Shown here one piece after another: positions 35,851 through 45,897 of a stretch of 64,000 bases of DNA. The notes under the pieces are model-generated. The model made no database searches, was not told where the DNA came from, and saw only the letters and a list, made by a program, of their open reading frames with translations. A program made the translations under genes and the position numbers. Position 1 is the stretch's first letter, and the number at the start of each line of letters is the position of its first letter. This stretch comes from Rhodobacteraceae bacterium (ex Bugula neritina AB1) (GTDB taxonomy: Bacteria; Pseudomonadota; Alphaproteobacteria; Rhodobacterales; Rhodobacteraceae): the NCBI GenBank assembly GCA_001730095.1, contig MDLF01000060.1:1-64000 (forward strand), read 5' to 3'.

Positions 35851-36774
35851 GTGCAGACAAAGTCCATTGAACAGATCGCGGCCATCGAACAGGTGCAGGA
35901 GCTGCTGTCGCAGCAGGGCTATATCTGTGACCGGGCGCTGGCCACCGTGGTGTTCCTGTCGCTGAAACTAGGCCGCCCGCTGTTCCTGGAGGGGGAGGCC
36001 GGCACCGGCAAGACTGAAATCGCCAAGGCGCTGGCCGCCGCCCTGGGCCGCCGACTGATCCGGCTGCAATGCTACGAAGGCCTGGATGCCGCCAGCGCCG
36101 TCTACGAATGGAACTTCGCCGCCCAGATGATTGCCATCCGCACCGCCGAGGCTGCAGGCAGCGCCGACCGCAAGGCACTGCAGGCGGAACTGTTTTCCGA
36201 TGACTACCTGGTCGAACGGCCGCTTCTACAGGCGATGCGCCCTGACGAACACGGCGCCCCGGTGCTGCTGATCGACGAATTGGACCGCACCGACGAACCG
36301 TTCGAGGCTTTCCTGTTGGAAGCGCTCAGCGATTTTCAGGTCACCATCCCCGAGCTTGGCACCATCCAGGCGCCGGAGCCGCCGATTGTGGTCCTCACCT
36401 CCAACCGCACGCGCGAGGTGCATGATGCCCTGAAGCGCCGCTGCCTTTATCACTGGGTCGATTACCCGGACTTCCAGCGCGAGCTCGACATCCTGCACGC
36501 CCGCGCCCCCCAGGCCAGTGAACAGCTCAGCCGCGAGATCGTTGCCTTTGTGCAGTCCCTGCGCACCGAGGATCTGTTCAAAAAACCGGGGGTCGCGGAA
36601 ACCATCGACTGGGCCAATTGCCTTCTGGCGCTCGACGCCATTGCACTCAGCCCCGCAGTGATCGCCGACACGCTGGGGGCCATCCTCAAATACCAGGACG
36701 ACATCGCCCGCCTGCATGGCTCCGAGGCCAAACGCATCCTGGATCAGGCCAGGGCCGGCCTGGACACCGCGTGA
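35851..36774 (+). CDS. coxD: MoxR-family AAA ATPase (CoxD-like)
   Basis: Protein of 307 aa. Walker A is GEAGTGKTE (48-56), Walker B VLLIDELDRT, and sensor 1 VLTSNRTREVHDALKRR. CoxD-type MoxR ATPases help build the Mo-Cu or Mo active site of CO dehydrogenase-like hydroxylases together with a VWA partner. The start is GTG 35851, with AAGGGGAGGC just upstream; no ATG in frame suits. First gene of a seven-gene plus-strand cluster ending at 44143. Confidence 0.85.
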   Translation: MQTKSIEQIAAIEQVQELLSQQGYICDRALATVVFLSLKLGRPLFLEGEAGTGKTEIAKALAAALGRRLIRLQCYEGLDAASAVYEWNFAAQMIAIRTAEAAGSADRKALQAELFSDDYLVERPLLQAMRPDEHGAPVLLIDELDRTDEPFEAFLLEALSDFQVTIPELGTIQAPEPPIVVLTSNRTREVHDALKRRCLYHWVDYPDFQRELDILHARAPQASEQLSREIVAFVQSLRTEDLFKKPGVAETIDWANCLLALDAIALSPAVIADTLGAILKYQDDIARLHGSEAKRILDQARAGLDTA

Positions 36775-36840
36775 TGTTTCATCTGTCCAGAAATACTCCG
36801 GGGGAGGCCCGCAAGGGCCGGGGGCAGCGCCCCCAGGAGG
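36772..36840 (-). repeat. Dispersed intergenic element, copy 3 (variant a)
   Basis: Minus-strand orientation: a GGGGGCGCTGCCCCC stem, then GGGCCTCCCCCGGAGTATTT and AGATGAAAC. It fills the 70-bp gap inside the cox maturation genes and overlaps the last bases of the moxR gene. Confidence 0.7.
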
Positions 36841-36844
36841 ACTG

Positions 36845-38101
36845 ATGCCTGACACCCCGCCGTTCAGCCTTCCGGACAATCCCAAGCTGGTGCAAAACCT
36901 CATCCATTTCGCCCGCGCCCTGCGCAAGGCTGGCTTGCCGCTTGGTCCTGGCCGGGTGCTGGACGCCGCCAAAGCGGTCGCGGCTGCGGGCTTCACCAGC
37001 CGCGAGGATTTCTATTGGGCCTTGCATGCCTGTTTCGTCAGCAAGCCCGAGCAACGTGCAGTGTTTGCGCAGGTCTTTCGCCTGTTCTGGCGCGATCCCA
37101 GATATCTCGAACAGATGATGGCGGCGATGCTGCCCGCCATCCGCGGCGTGCAAGAAGAGCGCAGCGCCAAGCCTGCAGAGAAACGCGCAGCCGAGGCGCT
37201 GCTGGACGGGATGCAGACCCCGACAGAGGCGCCGGAAGCGGAGGAGGAGGAGGACGGCAGTGAGATCGAAATCGACTCCACACGCACCATCTCTGCCGAG
37301 GAACGGCTCAGAACTCTCGATTTTGAACAGATGAGCACCGCCGAGACCGCCGCGGCCAAACGCATTCTTGCGCAGCTGAAACTGCCCGTGCAGCCGATCC
37401 AGTCGCGTCGGCTGATCGCGGCAAGTCGGGGCGAACAGGCGGATTGGCGCCGCACTCTGCGCACAGCAGCGCGCCAGGGCGGTGACCTGCAGGACATGGC
37501 CCGCGCGAAACGCCGCATCCGCTGGCCCAATCTGGTGGTGCTCTGCGACATTTCCGGCTCGATGAGCCAGTACAGCCGCGTCATCCTGCATTTTCTGCAT
37601 GCTGCCGCCAACGCCAAAGGGCGGGGCTGGGCCAAAGTGCACGGCTTCACCTTCGGCACACGGCTGACGAATATCTCCCGCCATCTGGCGCAGCGCGATG
37701 TCGATGCCGCCCTGGCCGCGGCAGGGGCCGAGGCGCAGGACTGGGAAGGCGGCACTCGGATCGGTGACTGCCTGCATGCCTTCAACCGCGACTGGTCGCG
37801 GCGCGTCATGGGACAGGGGGCGGTGGTCCTGTTGATCACCGACGGGCTGGACCGGGGCGATGCGGATGCACTGGGACGCGAGATGCAGCGGTTGCAGCTG
37901 TCATCACGCCGCCTGATCTGGCTGAACCCCTTGCTGCGCTGGGACGGGTTTGCCCCCAGGGCGCAGGGTATTCGCGCCATGCTGCCCTTTGCGGACAGCT
38001 TTCGTGCGGGTCATTCCATCGCCTCGCTGCAGGAACTGGCCGATGCCATTTCCTGCCCGCAGGATCAGGGCGACAAAGCCCGGCTGATGGCAATGCTGTG
38101 A
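36845..38101 (+). CDS. coxE: VWA-domain protein (CoxE-like)
   Basis: Protein of 418 aa. A helical N-terminal region and an acidic linker (EAEEEEDGSEIEID, about 131-144) precede a von Willebrand A domain with MIDAS motif DISGS (235-239), a Thr in GGTRIGD and ITDGLDRGD. CoxE/MoxR pairs act as chaperones for metal-cofactor insertion. It is separated from moxR by one dispersed element. Both are close to the CO dehydrogenase-like genes in many genomes. Confidence 0.85.
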   Translation: MPDTPPFSLPDNPKLVQNLIHFARALRKAGLPLGPGRVLDAAKAVAAAGFTSREDFYWALHACFVSKPEQRAVFAQVFRLFWRDPRYLEQMMAAMLPAIRGVQEERSAKPAEKRAAEALLDGMQTPTEAPEAEEEEDGSEIEIDSTRTISAEERLRTLDFEQMSTAETAAAKRILAQLKLPVQPIQSRRLIAASRGEQADWRRTLRTAARQGGDLQDMARAKRRIRWPNLVVLCDISGSMSQYSRVILHFLHAAANAKGRGWAKVHGFTFGTRLTNISRHLAQRDVDAALAAAGAEAQDWEGGTRIGDCLHAFNRDWSRRVMGQGAVVLLITDGLDRGDADALGREMQRLQLSSRRLIWLNPLLRWDGFAPRAQGIRAMLPFADSFRAGHSIASLQELADAISCPQDQGDKARLMAML

Positions 38102-38177
38102 CTGACCTGCTTGCAATCCATGGTCAAAGTGCCGATTTTTAACAGCAATTCCCCAGCCCATGCCCGGAGAGACGCAG

Positions 38178-39158
38178 ATGCCGACCGCCGCAATATTTGA
38201 AAACGCCCCGGAAACCGCGCTGGAATGGCATCGGTCCGGCGCGGGTGCTGCGCTTGCGACCGTGGTGCAGACCTGGGGGTCCGCGCCGCGCCGCGCCGGG
38301 TCACAGCTGGTGGTCTCGGGCGATGGCAGGATGGAAGGCTCAGTGTCCGGCGGCTGCGTCGAAGGCGCGGTTGTCATGGAGGCGTTGGAAGCACTGCAGG
38401 ACGGCCAGCACCGGCTGCTGGACTTCGGCGTCAGCGACGAGGACGCCTTTGCCGTGGGTCTTGCCTGCGGTGGCACCATCAAGGTGCTGGTGGAGCCTGT
38501 TGGCTCTGCTTTGCCTGTGGCGCTGCTGGAGGAACTTGTCGAAGCCCGTGTCAGCCGTGCGGCTGTCGCTTACGAAGTGAACCTATCCACAGGCACCCGC
38601 CGTCTGATGCGCGGAGACTACCCGGACCGGATGCGCATGGACCGCTCCGGGCTGGAGGAGGACGGCGAAACCTTTGTGGCCGTGCATAATCCGCCGCTGC
38701 GGCTGGTGTGCGTTGGCGCCGTCCACATCACCCAGGCGCTGGTGCCGATGGCGCGGATTGCCGGTTACGATCCGGTGATCATCGACCCGCGCGCAGCCTT
38801 TGCCGCGCCTGAGCGGTTTCCGGGTGAGATCCTGATGGAGGATTGGCCGGATGAGGCGGTCACAAAGCTGGGGCTGGATGCCCGCACTGCGCTGGTCCTG
38901 CTGACCCATGACCCAAAACTGGACGACCCGGCGCTGCAGGCCGCACTGGCGGCAGATGTGTTCTATATCGGCGCGCTGGGCAGCACGAAGACCCACGCCG
39001 GCCGCATTGCGCGGATGCAGGAGGCCGGTTTCACCGAGGAGCAGATTGCCCGTATCCATGGCCCCGTCGGCCTTGATATCGGGGCGGCGGGACCGGCGGA
39101 AATCGCGGTCTCCATCCTGTCAGAGATAACCGCCGTCCTGCGCGGCAAGCAGCCATGA
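38178..39158 (+). CDS. XdhC/CoxF-family maturation factor
   Basis: Protein of 326 aa. The XdhC N-terminal GSAPRRAGSQLVV and GSVSGGCVEGAV are followed by a Rossmann-like C-terminal domain (LRLVCVGAVHITQAL, then YIGALGSTKTHAGR and GLDIGAAGPAEIAVSI). XdhC/CoxF proteins bind molybdenum cofactor and mature xanthine dehydrogenase-type hydroxylases. ATG 38178 has GGAGAG at 6-7 nt; ATG 38160 has no such site. It overlaps the next gene by 4 bp. Confidence 0.88.
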   Translation: MPTAAIFENAPETALEWHRSGAGAALATVVQTWGSAPRRAGSQLVVSGDGRMEGSVSGGCVEGAVVMEALEALQDGQHRLLDFGVSDEDAFAVGLACGGTIKVLVEPVGSALPVALLEELVEARVSRAAVAYEVNLSTGTRRLMRGDYPDRMRMDRSGLEEDGETFVAVHNPPLRLVCVGAVHITQALVPMARIAGYDPVIIDPRAAFAAPERFPGEILMEDWPDEAVTKLGLDARTALVLLTHDPKLDDPALQAALAADVFYIGALGSTKTHAGRIARMQEAGFTEEQIARIHGPVGLDIGAAGPAEIAVSILSEITAVLRGKQP

Positions 39159-40156
39159 AATTCGGCCCAGTCCCGCTGAACGAGGCATTGGGGGCGATCC
39201 TTGCCCATTCCCTGCAAGGCGCCTCCGGCAAGATCGCCAAGGGCACCGAACTGGCCCGGGCGGACCTCGCTGATCTCGCGGCTGCCGGCCACAGCGAACT
39301 GACGGTCGCCCGGCTGGAAGCCGGCGACATGCATGAGGATGCCGCTGCCGCAGCCCTGGCAAACGCACTGGTGCCGGATCCAGAGGAGCAGGGCATCCGC
39401 ATTTCCGGCGCAGGCACGGGGCGGGTGAATCTCTATGCTGTACAGGCCGGTCTGGTGCGGCTGGACCGGGCCAGACTGGACGCCTTCAACGCGGTTGATC
39501 CGATGATCACCATCGCCACGGTACCGGACTGTCACCGTGCTGATGCAGGCGGTATGCTGGCGACAATCAAAGTGATTTCCTATGCGGTGCCTGAGGCGGC
39601 CGTGCAGCGGGCCTGCACCGGTGCGGCGGGCGCCATCAAGGTGGCTTTGCCTGTCTTTTCCAGTGCCACGCTGATTGAAACCCGGGTAAGCAATGACACA
39701 CCGTCCGACAAGGGCCGCGCTGCGATGGCGGGACGGCTGCACCGGATGGGTATCCCCCTGTCGGACCGCATTGTGGTGCCGCACCGCGAGGCCGAACTGG
39801 CGGCCGCCATCAGCGATGCCGCTGGCGATCTGGTTCTGATCCTCACGGGCTCCGCGACCTCTGACGTGATGGATGTGGCGCCGCAGGCTGTCCGGCTGGC
39901 CGGCGGAGAAGTGACCAGCTTTGGCATGCCGGTCGACCCCGGCAATCTGTTGTTTCTGGGCATGCATCAGGGCAGGCCGGTCATCGGCCTGCCGGGCTGT
40001 GCCCGCTCGCCGGCGCTCAATGGGGCCGACTGGGTTCTGGAACGGGTGATCTGCGGCATTCCCGTCACCGCGCAGGACATCGCCGCGATGGGAGTCGGCG
40101 GCCTTCTGAAAGAAATTCCCACCCGCCCCATGCCACGCCGCGACGCAGAAGGTTGA
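39155..40156 (+). CDS. Molybdopterin-binding protein (MoeA/MogA-like)
   Basis: Protein of 333 aa. It has the molybdopterin-binding (MoCF) domain: LVLILTGSATSDVMDVAPQAV and PGNLLFLGMHQGRPVIGLPGCARS are the MPT-binding and metal-insertion-type segments. It begins with a MoeA-like N-terminal region (VPLNEALGAIL, then LARADLADLAAAG). It probably handles Mo-cofactor modification or insertion for the coxSLM enzyme. Coupled to the XdhC-like gene by a 4-bp overlap; a 162-bp gap before coxS carries a palindrome. Confidence 0.82.
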   Translation: MKFGPVPLNEALGAILAHSLQGASGKIAKGTELARADLADLAAAGHSELTVARLEAGDMHEDAAAAALANALVPDPEEQGIRISGAGTGRVNLYAVQAGLVRLDRARLDAFNAVDPMITIATVPDCHRADAGGMLATIKVISYAVPEAAVQRACTGAAGAIKVALPVFSSATLIETRVSNDTPSDKGRAAMAGRLHRMGIPLSDRIVVPHREAELAAAISDAAGDLVLILTGSATSDVMDVAPQAVRLAGGEVTSFGMPVDPGNLLFLGMHQGRPVIGLPGCARSPALNGADWVLERVICGIPVTAQDIAAMGVGGLLKEIPTRPMPRRDAEG

Positions 40157-40178
40157 TGCCGCCCTGCAGCGAGCGTTT

Positions 40179-40195
40179 TGTGACGCAGGGTCACA
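40179..40195. promoter_or_regulatory. TGTGAC/GTCACA palindrome upstream of coxS
   Basis: The arms TGTGAC and GTCACA are separated by GCAGG, about 125 bp before the coxS start. It has the look of a CRP/FNR-superfamily site with one extra spacer base. The regulator is unknown. Confidence 0.4.
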
Positions 40196-40318
40196 ACCCT
40201 AGGGCTGCCCATCTGACGCCGAATTTACCGGTTTTGCCTCGTGGAAATCATTTCACCGATGGCCCGGCCCGTGCTTAACTCCTCTTAGCCAGACAAAAAC
40301 AAGCTAAGGGAGGGTACT

Positions 40319-40804
<486 letters not shown>

Positions 40805-40901
40805 AATCACGACCCCAGGCCGGCACGCGGCCTGAGCTGAACAAGGAGTGATGACCAAGAGGTGCGCCAAAGGCAGCACCCTCCAGGGAGGAAGACCAGA
40901 C

Positions 40902-43277
40902 ATGCCCAAGGACAATCCAAACAGCGGCGGCATCGGCGCCAGCCCCAAGCGGCGCGAGGACGTGCGGTTCCTGACAGGCGCCGGAAACTATACCGACGAC
41001 ATCAACGTTCACGGCCAGGCCCATGTGCATTTCCTGCGCGCGGATGTGGCCCATGCAACCATCAATTCCATCGATACAAGCGCGGCTGAGGCAATGCCCG
41101 GCGTGGTGAAGATCTTCACCGGCGCTGATTTCGCCGAGGTGGGCGGCATCCCTTGCGGCTGGGGTGTCACCGACCGCCATGGCGACCCGCAGCAGGAGCC
41201 GCGCCACCCGATCATCGCAGATGGCACCATCCGCCACGTGGGCGAGATCGTCGCCGCCGTGGTTGCCAATACGCTGGAACAGGCCCGCGATGCGGCAGAA
41301 GCCATTGACCTGGACCTGGGCGACAAGCCCGCGGTGGTCGATATGGCCGCCGCACTGGCCGAGGGCAGCACCAAGGTGCATGAGGATCTGACGTCAAACC
41401 TCTGTTACGACTGGGTGTTCGGCAATGATGACGATACCGCCGTGCAGGCAGCCTTTGACAGTGCCGCCCATGTGACCACGCTGGAGCTGGTCAACAACCG
41501 TCTGGTTGCCAACCCGATGGAGCCGCGCGTGGCTATCGGCGAATACAGCCGTGGCACCGATGAATACACGCTGCACACCACCAGTCAGAACCCGCATGTG
41601 ATCCGCCTGTTGATGTGCGCCTTTGTGCTGGGCCTGCCGGAACACAAGGTGCGGGTGGTGGCCCCGGATGTGGGCGGCGGCTTTGGCTCCAAGATCTTCC
41701 ACTACGCCGAGGAAGCCTTTTGCACCCATGCCGCCAAGGCCTGCGGGCGGGCAGTGAAATGGACCTCGACCCGGTCCGAGGCCTTCATCTCGGACGCCCA
41801 TGGCCGCGACCACGTGTCCAAGATCGAACTGGCGCTGGACGCAGACAATAACTTCACCGCGCTGCGCACCAATACAATGGCCAATATGGGCGCCTATCTG
41901 TCGACCTTCTCGACCTCGGTGCCCAGCTACCTGCACGGCACGCTGATGGCGGGGAACTACAAGACGCCGATTGTGCAGGTGAATGTGAAAACGGTCTTTA
42001 CCAACACGGTGCCGGTGGATGCCTACCGCGGTGCCGGTCGGCCCGAGGCGACCTATCAGCTGGAGCGTGTCATCGACAAGGCCGCGCGCGAGCTGGGCGC
42101 CGATCCAATTGCCCTGCGCCGTCAGAACTTCATCACCCAGTTCCCCTATGAAACCCCGGTGGCGCTGACCTATGACACCGGCGATTACGTGGCGACCATG
42201 GACAAGCTGGAACAGGTTGCCGATGTGGCAGGCTTTGCCGCCCGCCGTGCCGCAAGCGAAGCCAAGGGCAAACTGCGCGGTTTTGGCGTCAACTGCTATA
42301 TTGAGGCCTGCGGCATCGCGCCCTCCAACATCGTTGGCATGCTGGGCGCGCGGGCGGGCCTGTATGACGCCGCCACCGTCCGGGTGAATGCCACCGGCAG
42401 CATCAGCGTTTTTGTCGGCGCGCACTCCCACGGGCAGGGGCATGAGACGTCCTTTCCGCAGGTGGTGGCTGAGATGATCGGCATCGATGAGAGCATGGTC
42501 GACATTGTGCATGGCGACACCGGCCGGGTGCCGTTCGGCATGGGCACCTATGGCTCGCGTTCGATTGCGGTCTGCGGTTCGGCCATGGTGCGGGCAACCG
42601 AAAAGATCATCGCCAAGGCCAAGAAGATCGCCGCCCATCTGATGGAGGCGTCAGATGCCGATATCGAGCTGAAGGACGGCCAGTTCACTGTTGCGGGCAC
42701 CGACAAATCGGTCGCCTGGGGCGATGTGACCCTGACCGCCTATGTGCCCCACAACTACCCGCTGGAGGAGCTGGAGCCGGGGCTGGAGGAGACCGCGTTT
42801 TATGACCCGGCGAACTTTACCTATCCGGCGGGGGCCTATGCCTGCGAGGTCGAAGTGGACCCCGACACCGGCAAGGTCAGCATCGAGCGTTTCTCGGCCG
42901 CCGATGATTTTGGCAATATCATCAACCCGATGATTGTCGACGGCCAGGTCCATGGCGGGCTGGGGCAGGGCATCGGTCAGGCGCTTTTGGAAAACGCGGC
43001 CTATGATGCGGATGGCCAGCTGCTGTCGGCGTCCTTTATGGACTACGCCATGCCGCGGGCTGATGATGTGCCGTTCTATCAGGTGGACCATTCCTGCCAG
43101 ACGCCCTGCACCCACAATCCGCTTGGGGTGAAGGGCTGCGGCGAGGCCGGGGCCATTGGCTCGCCGCCTGCAGTGGTCAATGCGGTGGTCGATGCGCTGC
43201 AGTCGGCAGGCCAGGATGTGACCCATATCGACATGCCGCTGAGCCCTGCACGCGTGTGGGCGGCGATGAACGGGTAA
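40902..43277 (+). CDS. coxL: Form II CO dehydrogenase-like large (Mo) subunit
   Basis: Protein of 791 aa, full length for a xanthine dehydrogenase-type Mo subunit. The active-site loop is AYRGAGR (374-380), the form II motif; authentic form I CO dehydrogenase has AYXCSFR with the Cu-binding Cys, which is absent here. [11 protein letters not shown] and [14 protein letters not shown] are conserved Mo-cofactor contacts. The substrate may be CO at low activity or another small compound. ATG 40902 has CAGGGAGGAAG upstream; the frame is open for 18 codons before it. Confidence 0.93.
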   Translation: MPKDNPNSGGIGASPKRREDVRFLTGAGNYTDDINVHGQAHVHFLRADVAHATINSIDTSAAEAMPGVVKIFTGADFAEVGGIPCGWGVTDRHGDPQQEPRHPIIADGTIRHVGEIVAAVVANTLEQARDAAEAIDLDLGDKPAVVDMAAALAEGSTKVHEDLTSNLCYDWVFGNDDDTAVQAAFDSAAHVTTLELVNNRLVANPMEPRVAIGEYSRGTDEYTLHTTSQNPHVIRLLMCAFVLGLPEHKVRVVAPDVGGGFGSKIFHYAEEAFCTHAAKACGRAVKWTSTRSEAFISDAHGRDHVSKIELALDADNNFTALRTNTMANMGAYLSTFSTSVPSYLHGTLMAGNYKTPIVQVNVKTVFTNTVPVDAYRGAGRPEATYQLERVIDKAARELGADPIALRRQNFITQFPYETPVALTYDTGDYVATMDKLEQVADVAGFAARRAASEAKGKLRGFGVNCYIEACGIAPSNIVGMLGARAGLYDAATVRVNATGSISVFVGAHSHGQGHETSFPQVVAEMIGIDESMVDIVHGDTGRVPFGMGTYGSRSIAVCGSAMVRATEKIIAKAKKIAAHLMEASDADIELKDGQFTVAGTDKSVAWGDVTLTAYVPHNYPLEELEPGLEETAFYDPANFTYPAGAYACEVEVDPDTGKVSIERFSAADDFGNIINPMIVDGQVHGGLGQGIGQALLENAAYDADGQLLSASFMDYAMPRADDVPFYQVDHSCQTPCTHNPLGVKGCGEAGAIGSPPAVVNAVVDALQSAGQDVTHIDMPLSPARVWAAMNG

Positions 43278-43334
43278 GGGTTCATGGGGGCGCTGCCCCC
43301 ATACCCCCGGAGTATTTTCGGAAAGATGAAAGCC
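43278..43334 (+). repeat. Dispersed intergenic element, copy 4 (variant a)
   Basis: A GGGGGCGCTGCCCCC stem, then ACCCCCGGAGTATTTTC and AAAGATGAAAG, fills the 86-bp gap between coxL and coxM. It lies in the middle of an operon, so it does not simply mark operon ends. Confidence 0.75.
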
Positions 43335-43363
43335 GGCGGGCCGGTTTTCAGAAAGGATACGAA

Positions 43364-44143
43364 ATGTATGAATTCGAGTTCGAGACGCCTGCAACCGTCG
43401 CCGAGGCCGTGGCCGCGCTGGCAGAGGAGGAGGCGCAGGCGCTGGGCGGCGGGCAGACGCTGATTCCGACGCTGAAACAGCGGCTGGCGATGCCGTCGAA
43501 ATTGGTGAGCCTTGCCGGTATTGCGGAGATGAAGGGGGTCAGCATTGCGGACGGCGTGCTGACAATCGGCGGCGGCGCCACCCATGCTGACGTCGCAGCC
43601 GAGGCCTGCCCGCCACTGGCGGCGCTGGCCGCGGGCATTGGCGATCCGGCGGTCAGGAACCGTGGTACCATCGGCGGCAGCCTGGCCAACAACGATCCGG
43701 CGGCGGATTACCCGGCAGCAATGCTGGCGCTGAAATCCACCATCGTGACGGACAGGCGCGAGATTGCGGGAGATGATTTCTTTCAGGGCCTGTTTGAAAC
43801 TGCCTTGGACGAGGGGGAAATCATCACTGGGGTGCGCTGCGACATTCCGGAAGCTGCGCATTATCAGAAGTTCGACCAGCCCGCGTCCCGCTTTGCGCTG
43901 GTTGGCGTGTTTGTGGCGAAATACGCCGATGGCGTGCGGGTTGGCGTGACCGGTGCCTCGGAAGAGGGCGCCTTCCGCTGGCGCGAAGCCGAAGCTGCGC
44001 TGAGCGCCAGTTTTGCGCCGGATGCGCTGGAGGGGCTCAGCCTGGATGCAGGCAGCATGATGGGCGATCTGCATGGCAGCAAGGACTACCGCGCGCATCT
44101 GGTGGCGGTGATGACGAAGCGCGCGGTGGCCGCCATCAGCTGA
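43364..44143 (+). CDS. coxM: CO dehydrogenase-like medium (FAD) subunit
   Basis: Protein of 259 aa. The FAD-binding loops GGGQTLIPTLKQRL (near 30) and RGTIGGSLANNDPAADYPAAML (quoted by its ends RGTIGGS and NDPAADY) are present. It accepts electrons from CoxS and passes them to the respiratory chain. It is about 30 residues shorter than form I CoxM. ATG 43364 has GAAAGGATACG upstream. Last gene of the cluster. Confidence 0.92.
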   Translation: MYEFEFETPATVAEAVAALAEEEAQALGGGQTLIPTLKQRLAMPSKLVSLAGIAEMKGVSIADGVLTIGGGATHADVAAEACPPLAALAAGIGDPAVRNRGTIGGSLANNDPAADYPAAMLALKSTIVTDRREIAGDDFFQGLFETALDEGEIITGVRCDIPEAAHYQKFDQPASRFALVGVFVAKYADGVRVGVTGASEEGAFRWREAEAALSASFAPDALEGLSLDAGSMMGDLHGSKDYRAHLVAVMTKRAVAAIS

Positions 44144-44177
44144 ATTCGGGACCACTGTATGACAGCAGAACCACAGC

Positions 44178-44204
44178 AGGCGCCTGTTTTGCGGCGCCTG
44201 TTTT
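44178..44204 (+). terminator. Terminator after coxM
   Basis: AGGCGCC/GGCGCCT with an 8-nt loop, then GTTTTGC. It separates coxM from the convergent MCP-like gene. Confidence 0.7.
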
Positions 44205-44207
44205 GCG

Positions 44208-44846
44208 TCAGTGCTTCAGATAGCTGGAAATCTCCTCCAGCAGCGTCTGGGTCTTGCCGGACAGGTCGCGGATTTCTGTGGCGATGACGGCAAAGCCCTT
44301 GCCCATGTCGCCGATCCGCGCAGCCTCAATCGAGGCGTTGAAGGAAATGAATTTGATATTGCGGCCAACGCTTTCGGCATTGGCGATGGTCGTGCGCATG
44401 TTTTCTTCACGCTGCACCTCGCGCAACTGCTGTGCTTCGCGCAGGTTATGCACCATATCCTTGAGAAAATCGGAAATCACCGGCTCAAGCTGGAAGAGGC
44501 ACAGGTCGGAAAGCCCCGGAATGGCGCGCAATTGCTGCAGCACGTCCTGTTCAGACTTTGAGATCGCCTTGTGCAGTGGCTGCAGCACCTGCCGACAAGC
44601 TTTGCGCTTGGCCTCGAGCGGCTCTGGCAGGCTGTAGCGGCACTCCTCCAGCAGCTCATCGAGGCCGGAGCCGAGCATGGCATAGGCAGCATTCAGTCGC
44701 TGCACAGAAAGGTCCAGAACAGCCTTGGGCTCTGTGTCTGCGCTGTCTGATTGCCCCTGCGACAGCGCCAGCAGCGACAGGGCTGCAATACGGCTGGGGC
44801 CGATCGCCATGAAAGCGGTGTTTTGAACGTCGGTTAAACTCTGCAT
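44208..44846 (-). CDS. Soluble MCP-like signalling protein
   Basis: Protein of 212 aa without membrane helices. Residues about 155-212 show the methyl-accepting chemotaxis hairpin (IKFISFNASIEAARIGDMGKGF and IATEIRDLSGKT, quoted in part), the CheA/CheW-contact tip. The N-terminal part is helical with no recognised sensor. Full-length cytoplasmic receptors are longer, so this is a minimal version that ends soon after the tip. A CtrA-like box lies 44 bp upstream. It may tune chemotaxis or another kinase. Confidence 0.7.
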   Translation of the reverse strand: MQSLTDVQNTAFMAIGPSRIAALSLLALSQGQSDSADTEPKAVLDLSVQRLNAAYAMLGSGLDELLEECRYSLPEPLEAKRKACRQVLQPLHKAISKSEQDVLQQLRAIPGLSDLCLFQLEPVISDFLKDMVHNLREAQQLREVQREENMRTTIANAESVGRNIKFISFNASIEAARIGDMGKGFAVIATEIRDLSGKTQTLLEEISSYLKH

Positions 44847-44889
44847 GCCTGCCTCTTGGTGCCGTTGGGACGGTTATATCGGGCAGGCG

Positions 44890-44905
44890 TTAAGGCACCG
44901 CTAAC
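44890..44905 (-). promoter_or_regulatory. CtrA-like box upstream of MCP-like gene
   Basis: On the minus strand GTTAGCGGTGCCTTAA; TTAR-N7-TTAA with one base changed. Roseobacter motility and chemotaxis genes are commonly CtrA-dependent, which fits the downstream gene. Confidence 0.45.
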
Positions 44906-44928
44906 TGTAATGGCGGCAGCAAAAGAAA

Positions 44929-44954
44929 AGCCCCGCGGCCAAGGCTGCGGGGCT
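44929..44954 (-). terminator. Terminator of infC
   Basis: On the minus strand, AGCCCCGC/GCGGGGCT with an inner GCC/GGC stem is followed by TTTTCTTTTG. Confidence 0.85.
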
Positions 44955-44979
44955 GAATTTTGTTTGGCAGATGGGTGGC

Positions 44980-45528
44980 TTACTTCTTGGCAAGCGGGCC
45001 GATCATCATGATCATCTGGCGGCCTTCCATCTTCGGCATGTTTTCGACCTTGCCGATTTCCTTGATGTCTTCGGCTACCCGTTCCAGCAGTTCGCGACCG
45101 AGGTTCTGGTGCGCCATCTCGCGGCCGCGGAAGCGCAGGGTGACCTTCACCTTGTCGCCGTTCTCGAGGAACTTGAAGACGTTGCGCATCTTCACTTCAT
45201 AGTCATGAGTATCCGTGTTGGGACGGAACTTGACCTCTTTGACCTCGATGATCTTCTGCTTCTTGCGGGCTTCGCTCTCGCGCTTTTGCTGTTCGTATTT
45301 GAACTTGCCAAAATCCATGATCTTGCACACGGGCGGGTTGGCATTGGGCGAGATTTCAACCAGATCCAATCCGGCCTCTGCCGCCATGTCCATGGCTTTC
45401 GCGGGATGCACGACCCCGGCGTTTTCGCCATCGGCACCGATCAGGCGGATTTCGGGGGCACGGATTTTTTCGTTGACGCGCGGGCCGGTGTCGCGTTGCG
45501 GCGGCGCGTTATGAGGTCTGCGGGCTAT
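44980..45528 (-). CDS. infC: Translation initiation factor IF-3, ATA start
   Basis: Protein of 182 aa. IF-3 features: [15 protein letters not shown], then [37 protein letters not shown] and [16 protein letters not shown]. Family homology begins at [18 protein letters not shown], where no ATG, GTG or TTG exists between an upstream in-frame TAG and the conserved region. The first plausible initiator is ATA at 45528, nine bases after AGAAGG; ATC three codons earlier is an alternative. Rare AUU/AUA/AUC starts in infC allow IF-3 to repress its own translation. The usual GTG choice at 45411 would remove a conserved part of the N-terminal domain. Confidence 0.9.
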   Translation of the reverse strand: MARRPHNAPPQRDTGPRVNEKIRAPEIRLIGADGENAGVVHPAKAMDMAAEAGLDLVEISPNANPPVCKIMDFGKFKYEQQKRESEARKKQKIIEVKEVKFRPNTDTHDYEVKMRNVFKFLENGDKVKVTLRFRGREMAHQNLGRELLERVAEDIKEIGKVENMPKMEGRQMIMMIGPLAKK

Positions 45529-45897
45529 GACTGTGATCCTTCTGTCATTGCAAAAAGTGCGGGAACGCTACTGCCCCCACGCGTGTGATTCAAGCGCTAT
45601 GGCCGGTATGGCTGCAGGAAAGACGCTTTTCAAGGCCGCATGTTGCAAATGGCCCTGAAAACAAGCACCGAACAGAGCCTGCCGCAGTGTGGGGTGGGTG
45701 GTTCTGCCGCCGGAAACTTCGAAGCTGCGGCGGTGTTCTGCCAGTTTCGCAGGAAACGGGCGGCGCCGTGCCGCCCGTGATGCGGGCGCCGGAAACTTCC
45801 CCCTTGAGCCGCAACGTCTTCGGCGCCATCTGGCAGGGCATATGCCGCATCAGCTGCGGCCCCGGCCCGGGTGGCCGACAAGAGTGAGGAGAGAGAA
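45529..45897. other. Divergent region between infC and the Ala-rich protein gene
   Basis: It holds both promoters. GCCGGAAACTTC occurs twice (about 45709 and 45788) and a CGGGCGGC/GCCGCCCG stem-loop lies at 45757-45777. No gene recognised. Confidence 0.45.
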
